This document shows, piece by piece, positions 44,152-52,766 of a stretch of 64,000 nt of DNA. Position 1 is the stretch's first letter. Each line of letters starts with the position of its first letter. Origin of the DNA: Bacteroidota bacterium (GTDB lineage Bacteria > Bacteroidota > Bacteroidia > Chitinophagales > Chitinophagaceae); assembly GCA_023424015.1 (NCBI GenBank), contig JAFAEM010000001.1, positions 1 through 64,000 of the forward strand, written 5' to 3'. The notes beneath the pieces are model-generated. The model was not told the DNA's origin. It saw only the letters and a program-made list of their open reading frames with translations, and did not search any database. Position numbers and translations under genes: made by a program.

Positions 44152-45315
44152 CTACACCACGGGCCATTTGAAAGTGGACTGAAGATTCACTCTCCTGCCT
44201 GTCGCTCCGGACTCTCTTGTGGCTTCTATCACTTCCAACACGTGCAACGCATGCTCCACAGCAATAAGCGGCTCCTTGCCCGTAATCAGCGATTCGGATA
44301 TCACCGATGCGCCTTCCTGCCATACATAGGTCTCTGGATCTGGAACAAATCTTTGTGTCTTCTCATGGTCATGTGTGGCCATGTCCACACCATGCGGCGC
44401 CCAGTCGTAACCCGCCATGGCCATATTGCCATGCGTACCCCAAACCTGTATCGTCGGTTTTTCCTGACCCTTTCCTTCATGCCCATACGGGTCAAAGTAG
44501 TTGAAACCACACTGCACATGCGAAATAACACCCTGGCCATGATCCATCAATAACATAGCATTGTCCTCGGCTTCTACTTTTATCTTCCCTTTGTTGTCTA
44601 CGGTTCTTTCAGGGGTTACAATGCTTGTCATTGCCATCACACTTTTGGCAGGGCCCAGCAATCCGGTTAGTGTCGCGATATTGTACACTCCCAGGTCCGG
44701 CAAGCTGCCACCGTTCTTTTCATAGAAGAAAGCCGACCATGTAGGCCCGGTATGACCGTAGTGGGCATGTGCGCAGGATACTTTGCCCAGTTTACCTTCC
44801 TTCAACGCTTTTGACATAAATGCAAATTGCGGACTGTTCACAACAGCGGGAGCTCCCCATATTCTAAGCTTCTTTGATGTAGCAAAATCCAACAACGATT
44901 TACCTTCTTTATAGGTATTTGCCATCGGCTTTTCACTCCATACGTGCCGACCGGCATTTAAGGCTATCTTGTTGAGACGGCCATGTTCCTGCATATCGGT
45001 AAGATTCACCAGCAGGTCAAATTTGGGCCCGGCCAATTGCTGATCAATATGTGGATAGTGGTTCTGCACATTGAATTCAGCCGCTCTCTTCTTTGCCCGG
45101 TCGTACACGATATCGCATACACTTACCAGTTCCACAAACGGCGATTTACTGAGATGTGGAAGGTAAACGCCGGATACGCTGCCACATCCAATGATCCCGA
45201 CCCGTGTTTTTTTATCGGACGTAGTTAATGCAAACCCCTCAAGCGAGGAGACTAATAATGCTGCACCTGCCATGGCAGTACGTTGCAAAAATTGCTGGCG
45301 TGAGATATTGTCCAT
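44152..45315 (-). CDS. Gfo/Idh/MocA-family oxidoreductase with N-terminal export signal
   Basis: 387 residues. The N-terminus (SRQQFLQRTAMAGAALLVSS) looks like a Tat-type signal in which the second Arg of the twin pair is Gln, so export is plausible but unproven. The Rossmann domain follows (VGIIGCGSVSGVYLPHL, about 38-54) with the EKPMANTYKEG segment, then the alpha/beta substrate domain (GGSLPDLGVYNIATLTG, where Asp and a nearby His/Asn would line the site). Relatives include sugar dehydrogenases and the NAD-dependent GH109 glycosidases. In this locus it may oxidise or cleave a sugar residue; function is inferred only to family level. Confidence 0.85.
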   Translation of the reverse strand: MDNISRQQFLQRTAMAGAALLVSSLEGFALTTSDKKTRVGIIGCGSVSGVYLPHLSKSPFVELVSVCDIVYDRAKKRAAEFNVQNHYPHIDQQLAGPKFDLLVNLTDMQEHGRLNKIALNAGRHVWSEKPMANTYKEGKSLLDFATSKKLRIWGAPAVVNSPQFAFMSKALKEGKLGKVSCAHAHYGHTGPTWSAFFYEKNGGSLPDLGVYNIATLTGLLGPAKSVMAMTSIVTPERTVDNKGKIKVEAEDNAMLLMDHGQGVISHVQCGFNYFDPYGHEGKGQEKPTIQVWGTHGNMAMAGYDWAPHGVDMATHDHEKTQRFVPDPETYVWQEGASVISESLITGKEPLIAVEHALHVLEVIEATRESGATGRRVNLQSTFKWPVV

Positions 45316-45355
45316 AGATTTTTTGTTTTATAGATAGATGATGATATGTACGATT

Positions 45356-47521
45356 TTAGTTTAAAGTTTTCCCCGACTCCTGGTTCAGTTTCTCGAGACC
45401 CTGCTTTACATCCCTGTCGCTCATGAATAGTTTCCACAATAGTCCCGTTCGATAATTCTCTATCATAACCGCCATCGGTGCCTGGTTCAGTCCCATATAA
45501 ATTTCCGAACACCAGTTGCTGGTAAGGTTGAACGCGTCACGAAAGCCATACTCACCCCATAAGAATTTTCCATAATTATGGTAATAGTTCCTGAGCGCTT
45601 TCATGGATTCATCTGGTGTATAAGGAAAAGAACTTATTGCGCCAGTCGGTGCCATCTTACCTGTTTCCCTACCCGGAACCGGCTCATCAGCGGCATAGTG
45701 AAATGGTCCATCACTAGCCGTGAGTCCCCAACAGCTATCGCCATACCCTTCGAAATTGCCAGGATTGTCCACACAATAGCGGTAATTGATACGGGCAATG
45801 TTCTGGTTGTTGTCAAAATAATTGGTGTACCTGTCTGTCAGCTGATGGGGATCATAACCAAGGTAGGAATAATGTATAAAGAAAAGTGGACCGCCGTTAG
45901 AAACTCCTACATCCAGTTTTATATCGTAATACGTTTTCCCATTGGTATACATCGAACCATCCGTAGTTCCTCCCCATCCTGAGCGGTATTCCTGGCCGAT
46001 GCTGTCCTGGCTGGCCCAGCCTGTATAGTATAAGCTTGCCGGCACCGGATGTGTAGGCGATGCTATGGCCAGCAAATAGGTTACCATGGTTTCATTCCAA
46101 CCGATCAGTTTATGATCAATGACCCATTCCTGGTCGGGCGACCAGTGCCAGTAAAGGAATTTACTGTCGGGAAAACGCCGATACCAATCCCATTCCGTAT
46201 TTTCCCAAATGGCCGTGATCTTGTCCCTGATCTTTTTTTCATCAGCATCTTCTTTATTGAAATACGCCCGGGCCGTCAGTAGTCCCTGGAGTAGGAATGA
46301 TGTCTCCACCAGGTCACCACCATTATCGCGACTCCCGAAAAAAGGTTCTGCCCTGCCGGTAGTACCATCAATGAAGTGGGAGAATGCGCCATGAAATTTA
46401 TCCGCCTTTTCAAGAAAGTTCAGGGTTCTTAAAAACCGTTCAACCGACTGCTCACGGGTGATAAAATTTCTTTCTGTTCCCACTATCAACGCCATGATAC
46501 CAAAACCAGAAGCGCCTGAAGCGATCATACTATGCCGGCCTGCAATATTTTCTTTGGCCAGCCCACTGTTAGGCTCAGCACCTTCCCAGTAATACCGGAA
46601 AGCTGCTTCCTGCACCATCGTCAGCAGTTCTTCATCCTTCAGAATCCTGGTGCGGGCGGATAGAGTGGCAGACAAACCTGATTCTGTATACTGATCACTT
46701 ACAAATGATATTTTATAGTGATAATTCTTTCCCGTGTGACCTGTAAAGTCGGCATACCGGCTCGTGAACGGCAACTGGATGCCAACGGGTTTGAAATTCT
46801 TACCGTCTTCCGAACGATAGACCTGGACATATTTGACACCTTCATCCTTTATCGGCGTCCAGGTAATATCAACGTGCTTTGCGTACCCTTTTACGCTTGT
46901 AATGACCGGTTTCTGTGTAACAGGCGTTTTATTAATCCCGGGCAGCAATTCGATATCGTCAATATAAAGGGTGTGCCGGCCATTACCAGAAGCACTCTTT
47001 TGTGAGAATACAACCGCAATGAAATCGGTCTCAATAAACGTATCGGTACTAACGAATGACGTGACTGGCAGGCTTACCTGTGTCCATATTTTAACGCGGC
47101 TGGTAGTAAACTGGGATGCCTGCGTCAGAGAGCTATCCTTCAACATAAGCTGCACTGCCGGGAAATCACCTGGTTTGGTAGAAGCCGAGGGATTGTAAAT
47201 CCAAAAAGACAAACGGGTGCCTTTCTTAAAATGATCCTGCCCTCGGATCTCCTGCTTAAATATAGTTGCCTGCCAGGAGCCCTGATTGCGATTTTCATAC
47301 TCAAGCTGTATCGAGTTGCCGGGTGTATGAAAATGTTTTTCGTTGACCGGGAGTTTATTGTTCACATTCCTCACAGATGATGCCCCCTTGGCTGCAGTAC
47401 GGCTAAAAAAGTAATGCCCGCTCATCCGGCTGTTTGAAAAAAAGTTGTAGTCATACGGCGGTTCAGCCGCCGATGCAGTAATCGAAATAAAGCCAATCAG
47501 TATAAGCAATCGTCTTCTCAA
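45356..47521 (-). CDS. GH144-family (Glycoamylase fold) enzyme with N-terminal beta-sandwich and FN3
   Basis: 721 residues. Start: TTG at 47521, the only usable start in this frame; an ATG at 47541 would be in frame only if the T8 tract before the TTG had nine T. Signal peptide (ITASAA), a carbohydrate-binding-like beta-sandwich (about 25-190), FN3 domain (about 198-290), then the (alpha/alpha)6 catalytic domain (about 298-715): FRYYWEGAEPNSGLAKE, GGDLVETSFLLQGLL, FLYWHWSPDQEW, GPLFFIHYSYLG, CWGLTASDG, SSFPYTPDESMKALR. This Pfam Glycoamylase family includes GH144 endo-beta-1,2-glucanases such as the Chitinophaga pinensis enzyme. First of three paralogues here; its C-terminal MGLNQAPMAVM differs from the other two. 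Confidence 0.88.
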   Translation of the reverse strand: MRRRLLILIGFISITASAAEPPYDYNFFSNSRMSGHYFFSRTAAKGASSVRNVNNKLPVNEKHFHTPGNSIQLEYENRNQGSWQATIFKQEIRGQDHFKKGTRLSFWIYNPSASTKPGDFPAVQLMLKDSSLTQASQFTTSRVKIWTQVSLPVTSFVSTDTFIETDFIAVVFSQKSASGNGRHTLYIDDIELLPGINKTPVTQKPVITSVKGYAKHVDITWTPIKDEGVKYVQVYRSEDGKNFKPVGIQLPFTSRYADFTGHTGKNYHYKISFVSDQYTESGLSATLSARTRILKDEELLTMVQEAAFRYYWEGAEPNSGLAKENIAGRHSMIASGASGFGIMALIVGTERNFITREQSVERFLRTLNFLEKADKFHGAFSHFIDGTTGRAEPFFGSRDNGGDLVETSFLLQGLLTARAYFNKEDADEKKIRDKITAIWENTEWDWYRRFPDSKFLYWHWSPDQEWVIDHKLIGWNETMVTYLLAIASPTHPVPASLYYTGWASQDSIGQEYRSGWGGTTDGSMYTNGKTYYDIKLDVGVSNGGPLFFIHYSYLGYDPHQLTDRYTNYFDNNQNIARINYRYCVDNPGNFEGYGDSCWGLTASDGPFHYAADEPVPGRETGKMAPTGAISSFPYTPDESMKALRNYYHNYGKFLWGEYGFRDAFNLTSNWCSEIYMGLNQAPMAVMIENYRTGLLWKLFMSDRDVKQGLEKLNQESGKTLN

Positions 47522-47558
47522 CGGAAAAAAAATTTAATCATAATACATAATTGTTCAT

Positions 47559-49547
47559 TCATCGAATCAGGGTGGCTGTGCCATTGAGCCTGATTCTATT
47601 TTGTCCGGGCTCGGTGTATTCCAGTGTCCAGATATAAACGCCGGTCGATTGAAGTACACCGTTTATGGTACCATCCCATTTCCTGGTCCATTCCCGTGAT
47701 TCAAACACCAGTCTGCCAGAACGGGTAAAAACACGAAAAACCAGATCCTTTGCTTTATAAGCGTTGACCGGGTAGAGATAATCATTTAATCCATCTCCAT
47801 TGGGGGTAAATGCATTTGGTACCGCGATATAGCAATTGTCTGCAACTTTCACCTGGTGATATGCGGTATCAGAGCATCCGGCAGAGTCTATAACTGCCAG
47901 GCGTATCATATAATCTGTAACATGGGCGGGTATTGCATACTGCTGGAGTGAGGGTTTTTCCTGGTCACTGACTTTTCCATCTCCAAAATCCCAGGCCCAG
48001 TTTACAATGGATCCTGTACCCTGGTTGACAAATGTGGCAGTATCACTGGGCCGGCATAAATAATCCGGACCCACCGGAGTAGCCTTTACTTCGATACTGT
48101 TCAAAACCTTTACTCTTATAGAAGCCGTATCGGTACAACCTGAATTATCGGTTACAGTAACAGTATAAATGGTTGTAACTTCCGGAGACGCTGTAGTGAA
48201 ATTGCTGTTGGGATTGCTTAAACCAGCTGATGGCGTCCATACAAAACCATTACCGCCGGTTACACGCAAGTTTGCAAAATTACCTTTACATATTGCTGTG
48301 TCGGCACTCACGCTTACGTCCGTTCCAATAACCGATACATATATACTATCAATACCTTTACAGCCTCCTGCAGACGTAATTTCAACGTAGTACTTGCCAC
48401 TATCTGCGAGTGTAGCCTGGCTGATACCTGGATAGGGCACTACATCATAAAAATTATTAGGTCCGGTCCATATATAACTCGCGGCACCCTCAGCACTAAA
48501 ACTAATACGACTTCCGCTACAGACAGGCGAATTCGAAGTGATTGAAATATTATCCGGCATTCCGTCAACCTGCACAATATTATAATTGGATACCATGCTA
48601 CAGTTGGGATTGCCGATCAATGCGGCTTCTGACGCCCGTACCCGGAAATAGTAAATACCAGGAACTGAGAATACCGGCGCAAAAAACTGGCTGGTTTCTC
48701 CGGGTATATCGACCCATGTAAGGCGATCAACGCTTTGCTGCCACTGATATGCCGGGTTTATAAAGTTTCCCCGGGATATTGCCCCTTCCATGGGTATGCT
48801 GGCATTGGCCTGATAACATACACTTTTCATGACATCAGTGGAACCGACAAAACTAACCTGTAATGCCGGTGCGTCTGCATCCGATGGCCTGAGTTGAATA
48901 TCATCGATGGATAACTTCTGCCCACAATCCTGGTAGCCTATATAACGGTTCTTCAATTTCAGAACTACCCCAGTCTCACCGGCAGGCAAATCAAAATAGA
49001 TTCCTGCAGACCCCTTCAAAGCAGGAAAAGATTGAAGTGAAGTAGAATTTGCAAGTTCCACACCTGAAAGCGTCTCCACAACAAAACGAACATTCAAACC
49101 CACGGGTCCGTTCTGGCAGTCCCCCAGTGATGACACAGCAGCGGTAAAAAGATAAGAGGCATTATCACAAAGACCTCTTACCGTATCAACATAGTAAACT
49201 CTGGAGAGTAATGTATAAGTGTTTACTAGCATCATATAACCTTCATAAGCTACTTCATTAAACCGAAACGTGTGGTCGAGGCTGACAAGGTTCCATCCAT
49301 TGGCCGGGTAACAGGAAATATTGTTCCTTGCAATTGTATACTCCCCCAATCCCGGGCATAGTGCCGTTGTGTAGGTATATCCCGTTTTACCTGTTGCCAA
49401 TGCCGGCCCGGGATTGGGCGTGCCATCCCCAAATGTGACGTTGAGTATGGGATCAGGCATCCCAGTATACCAGACTTGTGCATATATATGTTTTGTAAAT
49501 AATATTATTGACATCAAAAGGTAATATTTGATAATTTTCTTCTTCAT
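47559..49547 (-). CDS. Secreted PKD/Ig-like protein with T9SS type B (CHU_C) sorting domain
   Basis: 662 residues with a signal peptide (KHIYAQ). N-terminal part (about 25-235) is a galactose-binding-like beta-sandwich (LKLKNRYIGYQDCGQKLSIDDIQL), followed by several Ig-like/PKD domains (VNWAWDFGDGKVSDQEKPSLQQ at about 510) and a C-terminal gliding-motility-associated sorting domain (VPNAFTPNGDGLNDYLYP, FTRSGRLVFESREWTRKWDG, TGVYIWTLEY). It should be exported by type IX secretion and held at the surface or released. No catalytic motif; it may bind glycan. It lies between two GH144 genes, 37 and 29 bp away. Confidence 0.85.
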   Translation of the reverse strand: MKKKIIKYYLLMSIILFTKHIYAQVWYTGMPDPILNVTFGDGTPNPGPALATGKTGYTYTTALCPGLGEYTIARNNISCYPANGWNLVSLDHTFRFNEVAYEGYMMLVNTYTLLSRVYYVDTVRGLCDNASYLFTAAVSSLGDCQNGPVGLNVRFVVETLSGVELANSTSLQSFPALKGSAGIYFDLPAGETGVVLKLKNRYIGYQDCGQKLSIDDIQLRPSDADAPALQVSFVGSTDVMKSVCYQANASIPMEGAISRGNFINPAYQWQQSVDRLTWVDIPGETSQFFAPVFSVPGIYYFRVRASEAALIGNPNCSMVSNYNIVQVDGMPDNISITSNSPVCSGSRISFSAEGAASYIWTGPNNFYDVVPYPGISQATLADSGKYYVEITSAGGCKGIDSIYVSVIGTDVSVSADTAICKGNFANLRVTGGNGFVWTPSAGLSNPNSNFTTASPEVTTIYTVTVTDNSGCTDTASIRVKVLNSIEVKATPVGPDYLCRPSDTATFVNQGTGSIVNWAWDFGDGKVSDQEKPSLQQYAIPAHVTDYMIRLAVIDSAGCSDTAYHQVKVADNCYIAVPNAFTPNGDGLNDYLYPVNAYKAKDLVFRVFTRSGRLVFESREWTRKWDGTINGVLQSTGVYIWTLEYTEPGQNRIRLNGTATLIR

Positions 49548-49576
49548 TACCTACAAAATCAATTTCCAACGCTTTA

Positions 49577-50926
49577 CTACTCCAAATGTGGGCTGGCAAA
49601 TCCCAGTTTTTTCAATCCATTCTTTATCTCCGGGCAACTCATAAACAAATTCCACAATAACCCGCTTCGATGGTTCTCGATCATTACAATGATAGGTCCC
49701 TGGTCGATGGCAAGGTGACTGTTGGCATGCCAGTTCTTTGTTTCATTGAATGCGTCTGAAAAACCATACTCTGTCCATATCTGGTCGCCATGATCGTTGT
49801 AAAAATGTCGCAGGGCCTGCATTGAATATTCGGGTGTATAGGGAAACGAAGACAACGCTGCAGTGGGTGTGATGGTACCATGATCATTGGTTGGTGAATG
49901 AGCATTGTAACCATTGTAGGTATCGCTTGCCGTAAGTCCCCAACAATTCTCTCCGTATCCTTTAAACTCCTTTGGATTATCGATACAATATGCCCGGTTG
50001 ATAAGCGTATGATTCTTATTCTGTTCCCAATAATCGGCATAACGATCTTTTAACCCACGCGGATCAAGCCCAAGAAATGAATAATGTGCAAAAAACAAAG
50101 GACCGCCATAGTCGAAACCCAGTGGAAGTTTTATTTTATAAAATTCCTTTCCATTCTTAAAAAAATTGCTCTGAGCCCAACCCCGGTGATATACCGCGGC
50201 GTTTACAGGATAATTCTCAGCCGACGCGGCCAGGATATACATGATGAGGCATTCATTAAACCCTCGCACCGGGAAGTTCATAGCCCACCCGTTGTTGGGG
50301 CTCCAATGCCAGTACAATACTTCTTCACCTTTAGTAAACCAGTCCCATTCTATGCCGTTCCACAACCAGCCAATTCGGTTACGCAATTCACGTTCCACCC
50401 TGTCATCACCGGTAAAATACTGGCGCGCACATAACAAACCCTGGAACAGGAAAGATGTTTCCACGAGATCCGCCCCGTCATCCTTGCGGCTAAAGGGAAT
50501 GGTTTTACCCGTTGCGCCATCCAGCCAGTGAGGAAATACACCATGATAAGAATTTGCTTTCAATAAAAAGTTTACCATCTTCAAAAGAAACCTGGCAGCA
50601 GTGTCTCTCGCGATCCATTTTCTTTCGGTAGCAACGATCACTGCCATGATGCCAAAGCCCGTACCACCTGTGGTGACCACTTCATTGCCATAGTTATAAG
50701 CCTCGTTACTACGCTCCCTGGCCAACCCGCTTACAGGATGAGCGAAATCCCAGAAATAGCGAAATGTTTGTTTTTGAACAAGGTCAAGCAAAGCAGAATC
50801 CGACAAGTTTTTCGGTCGGTTGGCCGCATTGAATACAACCGCCGCTTTCTTCTGTTTTACCTGCGCCAGCACTGTCTCATGTAAACTAATACTGGCAACC
50901 AGAAAAAATAAAACAATCTTCTTCAT
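49577..50926 (-). CDS. GH144-family enzyme, single-domain
   Basis: 449 residues: signal peptide (LHETVLAQ) and one (alpha/alpha)6 catalytic domain with all family segments (FRYFWDFAHPVSGLARE, GADLVETSFLFQGLL, VLYWHWSPNNGW, GPLFFAHYSFLG, CWGLTASDTYNGYN, SSFPYTPEYSMQALR, LAIDQGPIIVMIENHRSG). This minimal form is the size of characterised GH144 endo-beta-1,2-glucanases. No lipobox, so periplasmic. Closest in window to the lipoprotein GH144 just upstream. An 8-bp repeat array separates them. Confidence 0.9.
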   Translation of the reverse strand: MKKIVLFFLVASISLHETVLAQVKQKKAAVVFNAANRPKNLSDSALLDLVQKQTFRYFWDFAHPVSGLARERSNEAYNYGNEVVTTGGTGFGIMAVIVATERKWIARDTAARFLLKMVNFLLKANSYHGVFPHWLDGATGKTIPFSRKDDGADLVETSFLFQGLLCARQYFTGDDRVERELRNRIGWLWNGIEWDWFTKGEEVLYWHWSPNNGWAMNFPVRGFNECLIMYILAASAENYPVNAAVYHRGWAQSNFFKNGKEFYKIKLPLGFDYGGPLFFAHYSFLGLDPRGLKDRYADYWEQNKNHTLINRAYCIDNPKEFKGYGENCWGLTASDTYNGYNAHSPTNDHGTITPTAALSSFPYTPEYSMQALRHFYNDHGDQIWTEYGFSDAFNETKNWHANSHLAIDQGPIIVMIENHRSGLLWNLFMSCPEIKNGLKKLGFASPHLE

Positions 50927-50958
50927 GTATTCTTATTTTGCGTCATTTTCATATCCTC

Positions 50959-51046
50959 ACATTCCCACATTCCCACATTCCCACATTCCCACATTTTCAC
51001 ATTTTCACATTTTCAAATCTTCAAATTCTCAAATTTTCAAATTCAC
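50959..51046. repeat. Array of eleven 8-bp repeats
   Basis: Eleven contiguous 8-nt units read on the plus strand: four ACATTCCC, three ACATTTTC, then AAATCTTC, AAATTCTC, AAATTTTC and AAATTCAC. The array fills the intergenic gap and its last unit contains the TGA stop codon (51045-51043) of the upstream GH144 gene. The gradual change from C-rich to T-rich units suggests slippage with drift. Confidence 0.9.
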
Positions 51047-52719
51047 AGATATCCCGCTGAAAATCCCAGAGTTTTCATCCCGTCTTTTACTTCGGGGCAG
51101 CTGGTGAACAGATCCCAGATCAGTCCACTTCGATAATTTTCAATCATCACGATAATGGGACCCTGGTCAATGGCCAGGTAAGTATTGGCAAACCATAGAT
51201 GATGCAGAGAAAACGCATCTACAAAGCCGTATTCTTTCCATATCTTATCACCCAACACATAATAATAAAACTTCAGCGCCTGCATTGATTCCCCAGGAGT
51301 ATAAGGAAACGAGGACAAGGCGGCAGTTGGAGCAATATAGCCGCGATCGCTTGTCGGGGAACTTGCATGGTAGCCATCTTTGATGTCGCTGGCCGTAAGT
51401 CCCCAGACAGAATCGCTGTATCCGAAATAGTTACCGGGATTTGTTTTGCAGTAATTATAATTGATCAGGGTATGATTTTCTGTCTGCGTACTATAATTGG
51501 CATAAGTATCTGTCAGGCTAGTAGGATCGATGCCTAAAAATGAATAATGCGAAAAGAATAAGGGCCCACCCATTTCCGGCCCCAGGGGCAATTGGTATCC
51601 GTAATAGTTTTTCCCATTCTTCATGCCTCCATTCGATGCCCATCCCTCATCATACACTACCTTCGGAACTGAATGCGTTTTCGAAGAAGCCGCCAGAACA
51701 TAAGTAATCAGGCATTCATTCCAGCCTTTTATTTTCAGGTTCATGATCCAGCCGTTTGCATTCGTGGAGCTCCAGTGCCAGTAAAGAGCATTTTCATCAT
51801 TTTTTCTAAACCAGTCCCACTCAACCCTGTCTGCAATGGTATTGATATCGCTCCTTAGATTTGTTTCGGCTATATCGACGCCATTAAAATACTGCCTCGC
51901 TACTAAAAGGCCCTGGATCAAAAAAGAAGTCTCCACGATATCTGCCCCATTATCATTCGCACTAAAGGGGATCACTTTACCTGTTTCACCATTAAACCAA
52001 TGCGGATAGGCGCCATGAAATGTTTCAGCTGTATTTTTTAGGAACGCAACCATATTCTGCAGCCTTTCCAGGCCCTGTGCCCTGGTAATAAAGCCGCGGT
52101 GGATGGCTGTTACGATAGCCATGATGCCGAAACCGGTGCCTCCTGAGGTGTATATTCCCGGGTCGGTATTTCTTTCACGGATCATCCCACTGCCTGGATG
52201 CGCCAGATCCCAGAAGTACTTAAAAGTTCTTCGCTGAACAGAATCCAGCAGGGCCTCGTCAGTAATAGCAGGAAATTTCCTGGAGGAATCGATGCTGGTG
52301 ATAAAAGAGAGCTCTGTCGCATTTGTAATATTTCCGCCAGCTGCTGATTTTAATGAATTAGTAACACCCACCCTGTACCTGTTAAGGTTGCTCAAAGCAC
52401 TTGCAGGTTTGACGACCACCACACTATCTGCATTTTCGTAGGCAGCGTTGAAACTGACAGGTGTTCCGGCACTTTCCGAAAAATGAATACCTGAAGCTAC
52501 ACTAGCGCGATCGACAGGCGCTCCAAACCTGAATTTAATCACGGGTGCCTTACTGACATTATAAATGACATTGCCAGTTGAAATTTGATCAACCGACCAA
52601 CCCGACAGTTTGAAATTAGCGGGAGGTGGCGGCGCTGGCGGATCTTCCGTTGTCTTTTTGCTACAACCTGTATACACCAACGTAAATAAAACACCAGCAA
52701 TAAAAAAGGTACTTTTCAT
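51043..52719 (-). CDS. GH144-family lipoprotein with N-terminal Ig-like domain
   Basis: 558 residues. Signal peptide with lipobox (LVYTGCSKK, Cys 19), short Pro-rich linker (DPPAPPPPAN), an Ig-like domain of the Big_5/SbsA type (about 35-145, VIKFRFGAPVDRASV, YRVGVTNSLKSAAGG), then the GH144-type catalytic domain (about 150-555): FKYFWDLAHPGSGMIRE, GADIVETSFLIQGLL, ALYWHWSSTNANGW, GPLFFSHYSFLG, VWGLTASDIKDGY, SSFPYTPGESMQALK, LAIDQGPIIVMIENYRSG. The lipid anchor suggests it is the surface endo-glucanase, with the single-domain copy working in the periplasm. Stop codon lies inside the 8-bp repeat array. Confidence 0.9.
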   Translation of the reverse strand: MKSTFFIAGVLFTLVYTGCSKKTTEDPPAPPPPANFKLSGWSVDQISTGNVIYNVSKAPVIKFRFGAPVDRASVASGIHFSESAGTPVSFNAAYENADSVVVVKPASALSNLNRYRVGVTNSLKSAAGGNITNATELSFITSIDSSRKFPAITDEALLDSVQRRTFKYFWDLAHPGSGMIRERNTDPGIYTSGGTGFGIMAIVTAIHRGFITRAQGLERLQNMVAFLKNTAETFHGAYPHWFNGETGKVIPFSANDNGADIVETSFLIQGLLVARQYFNGVDIAETNLRSDINTIADRVEWDWFRKNDENALYWHWSSTNANGWIMNLKIKGWNECLITYVLAASSKTHSVPKVVYDEGWASNGGMKNGKNYYGYQLPLGPEMGGPLFFSHYSFLGIDPTSLTDTYANYSTQTENHTLINYNYCKTNPGNYFGYSDSVWGLTASDIKDGYHASSPTSDRGYIAPTAALSSFPYTPGESMQALKFYYYVLGDKIWKEYGFVDAFSLHHLWFANTYLAIDQGPIIVMIENYRSGLIWDLFTSCPEVKDGMKTLGFSAGYL

Positions 52720-52766
52720 CCCTACCCGAGTTTAAAACGCCGACCAGTAAAAGCAGTGGACTTCTG

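Noticed and set aside
50959..51046. Repeat array considered as a CRISPR
   Set aside because: Units are 8 bp, contiguous and without spacers, and no cas genes are present.
50820..51107. 95-codon plus-strand ORF through the 8-bp repeat array
   Set aside because: Its HIPTFPHSH-type periodicity is just the translation of the tandem repeat, antisense to two GH144 genes.
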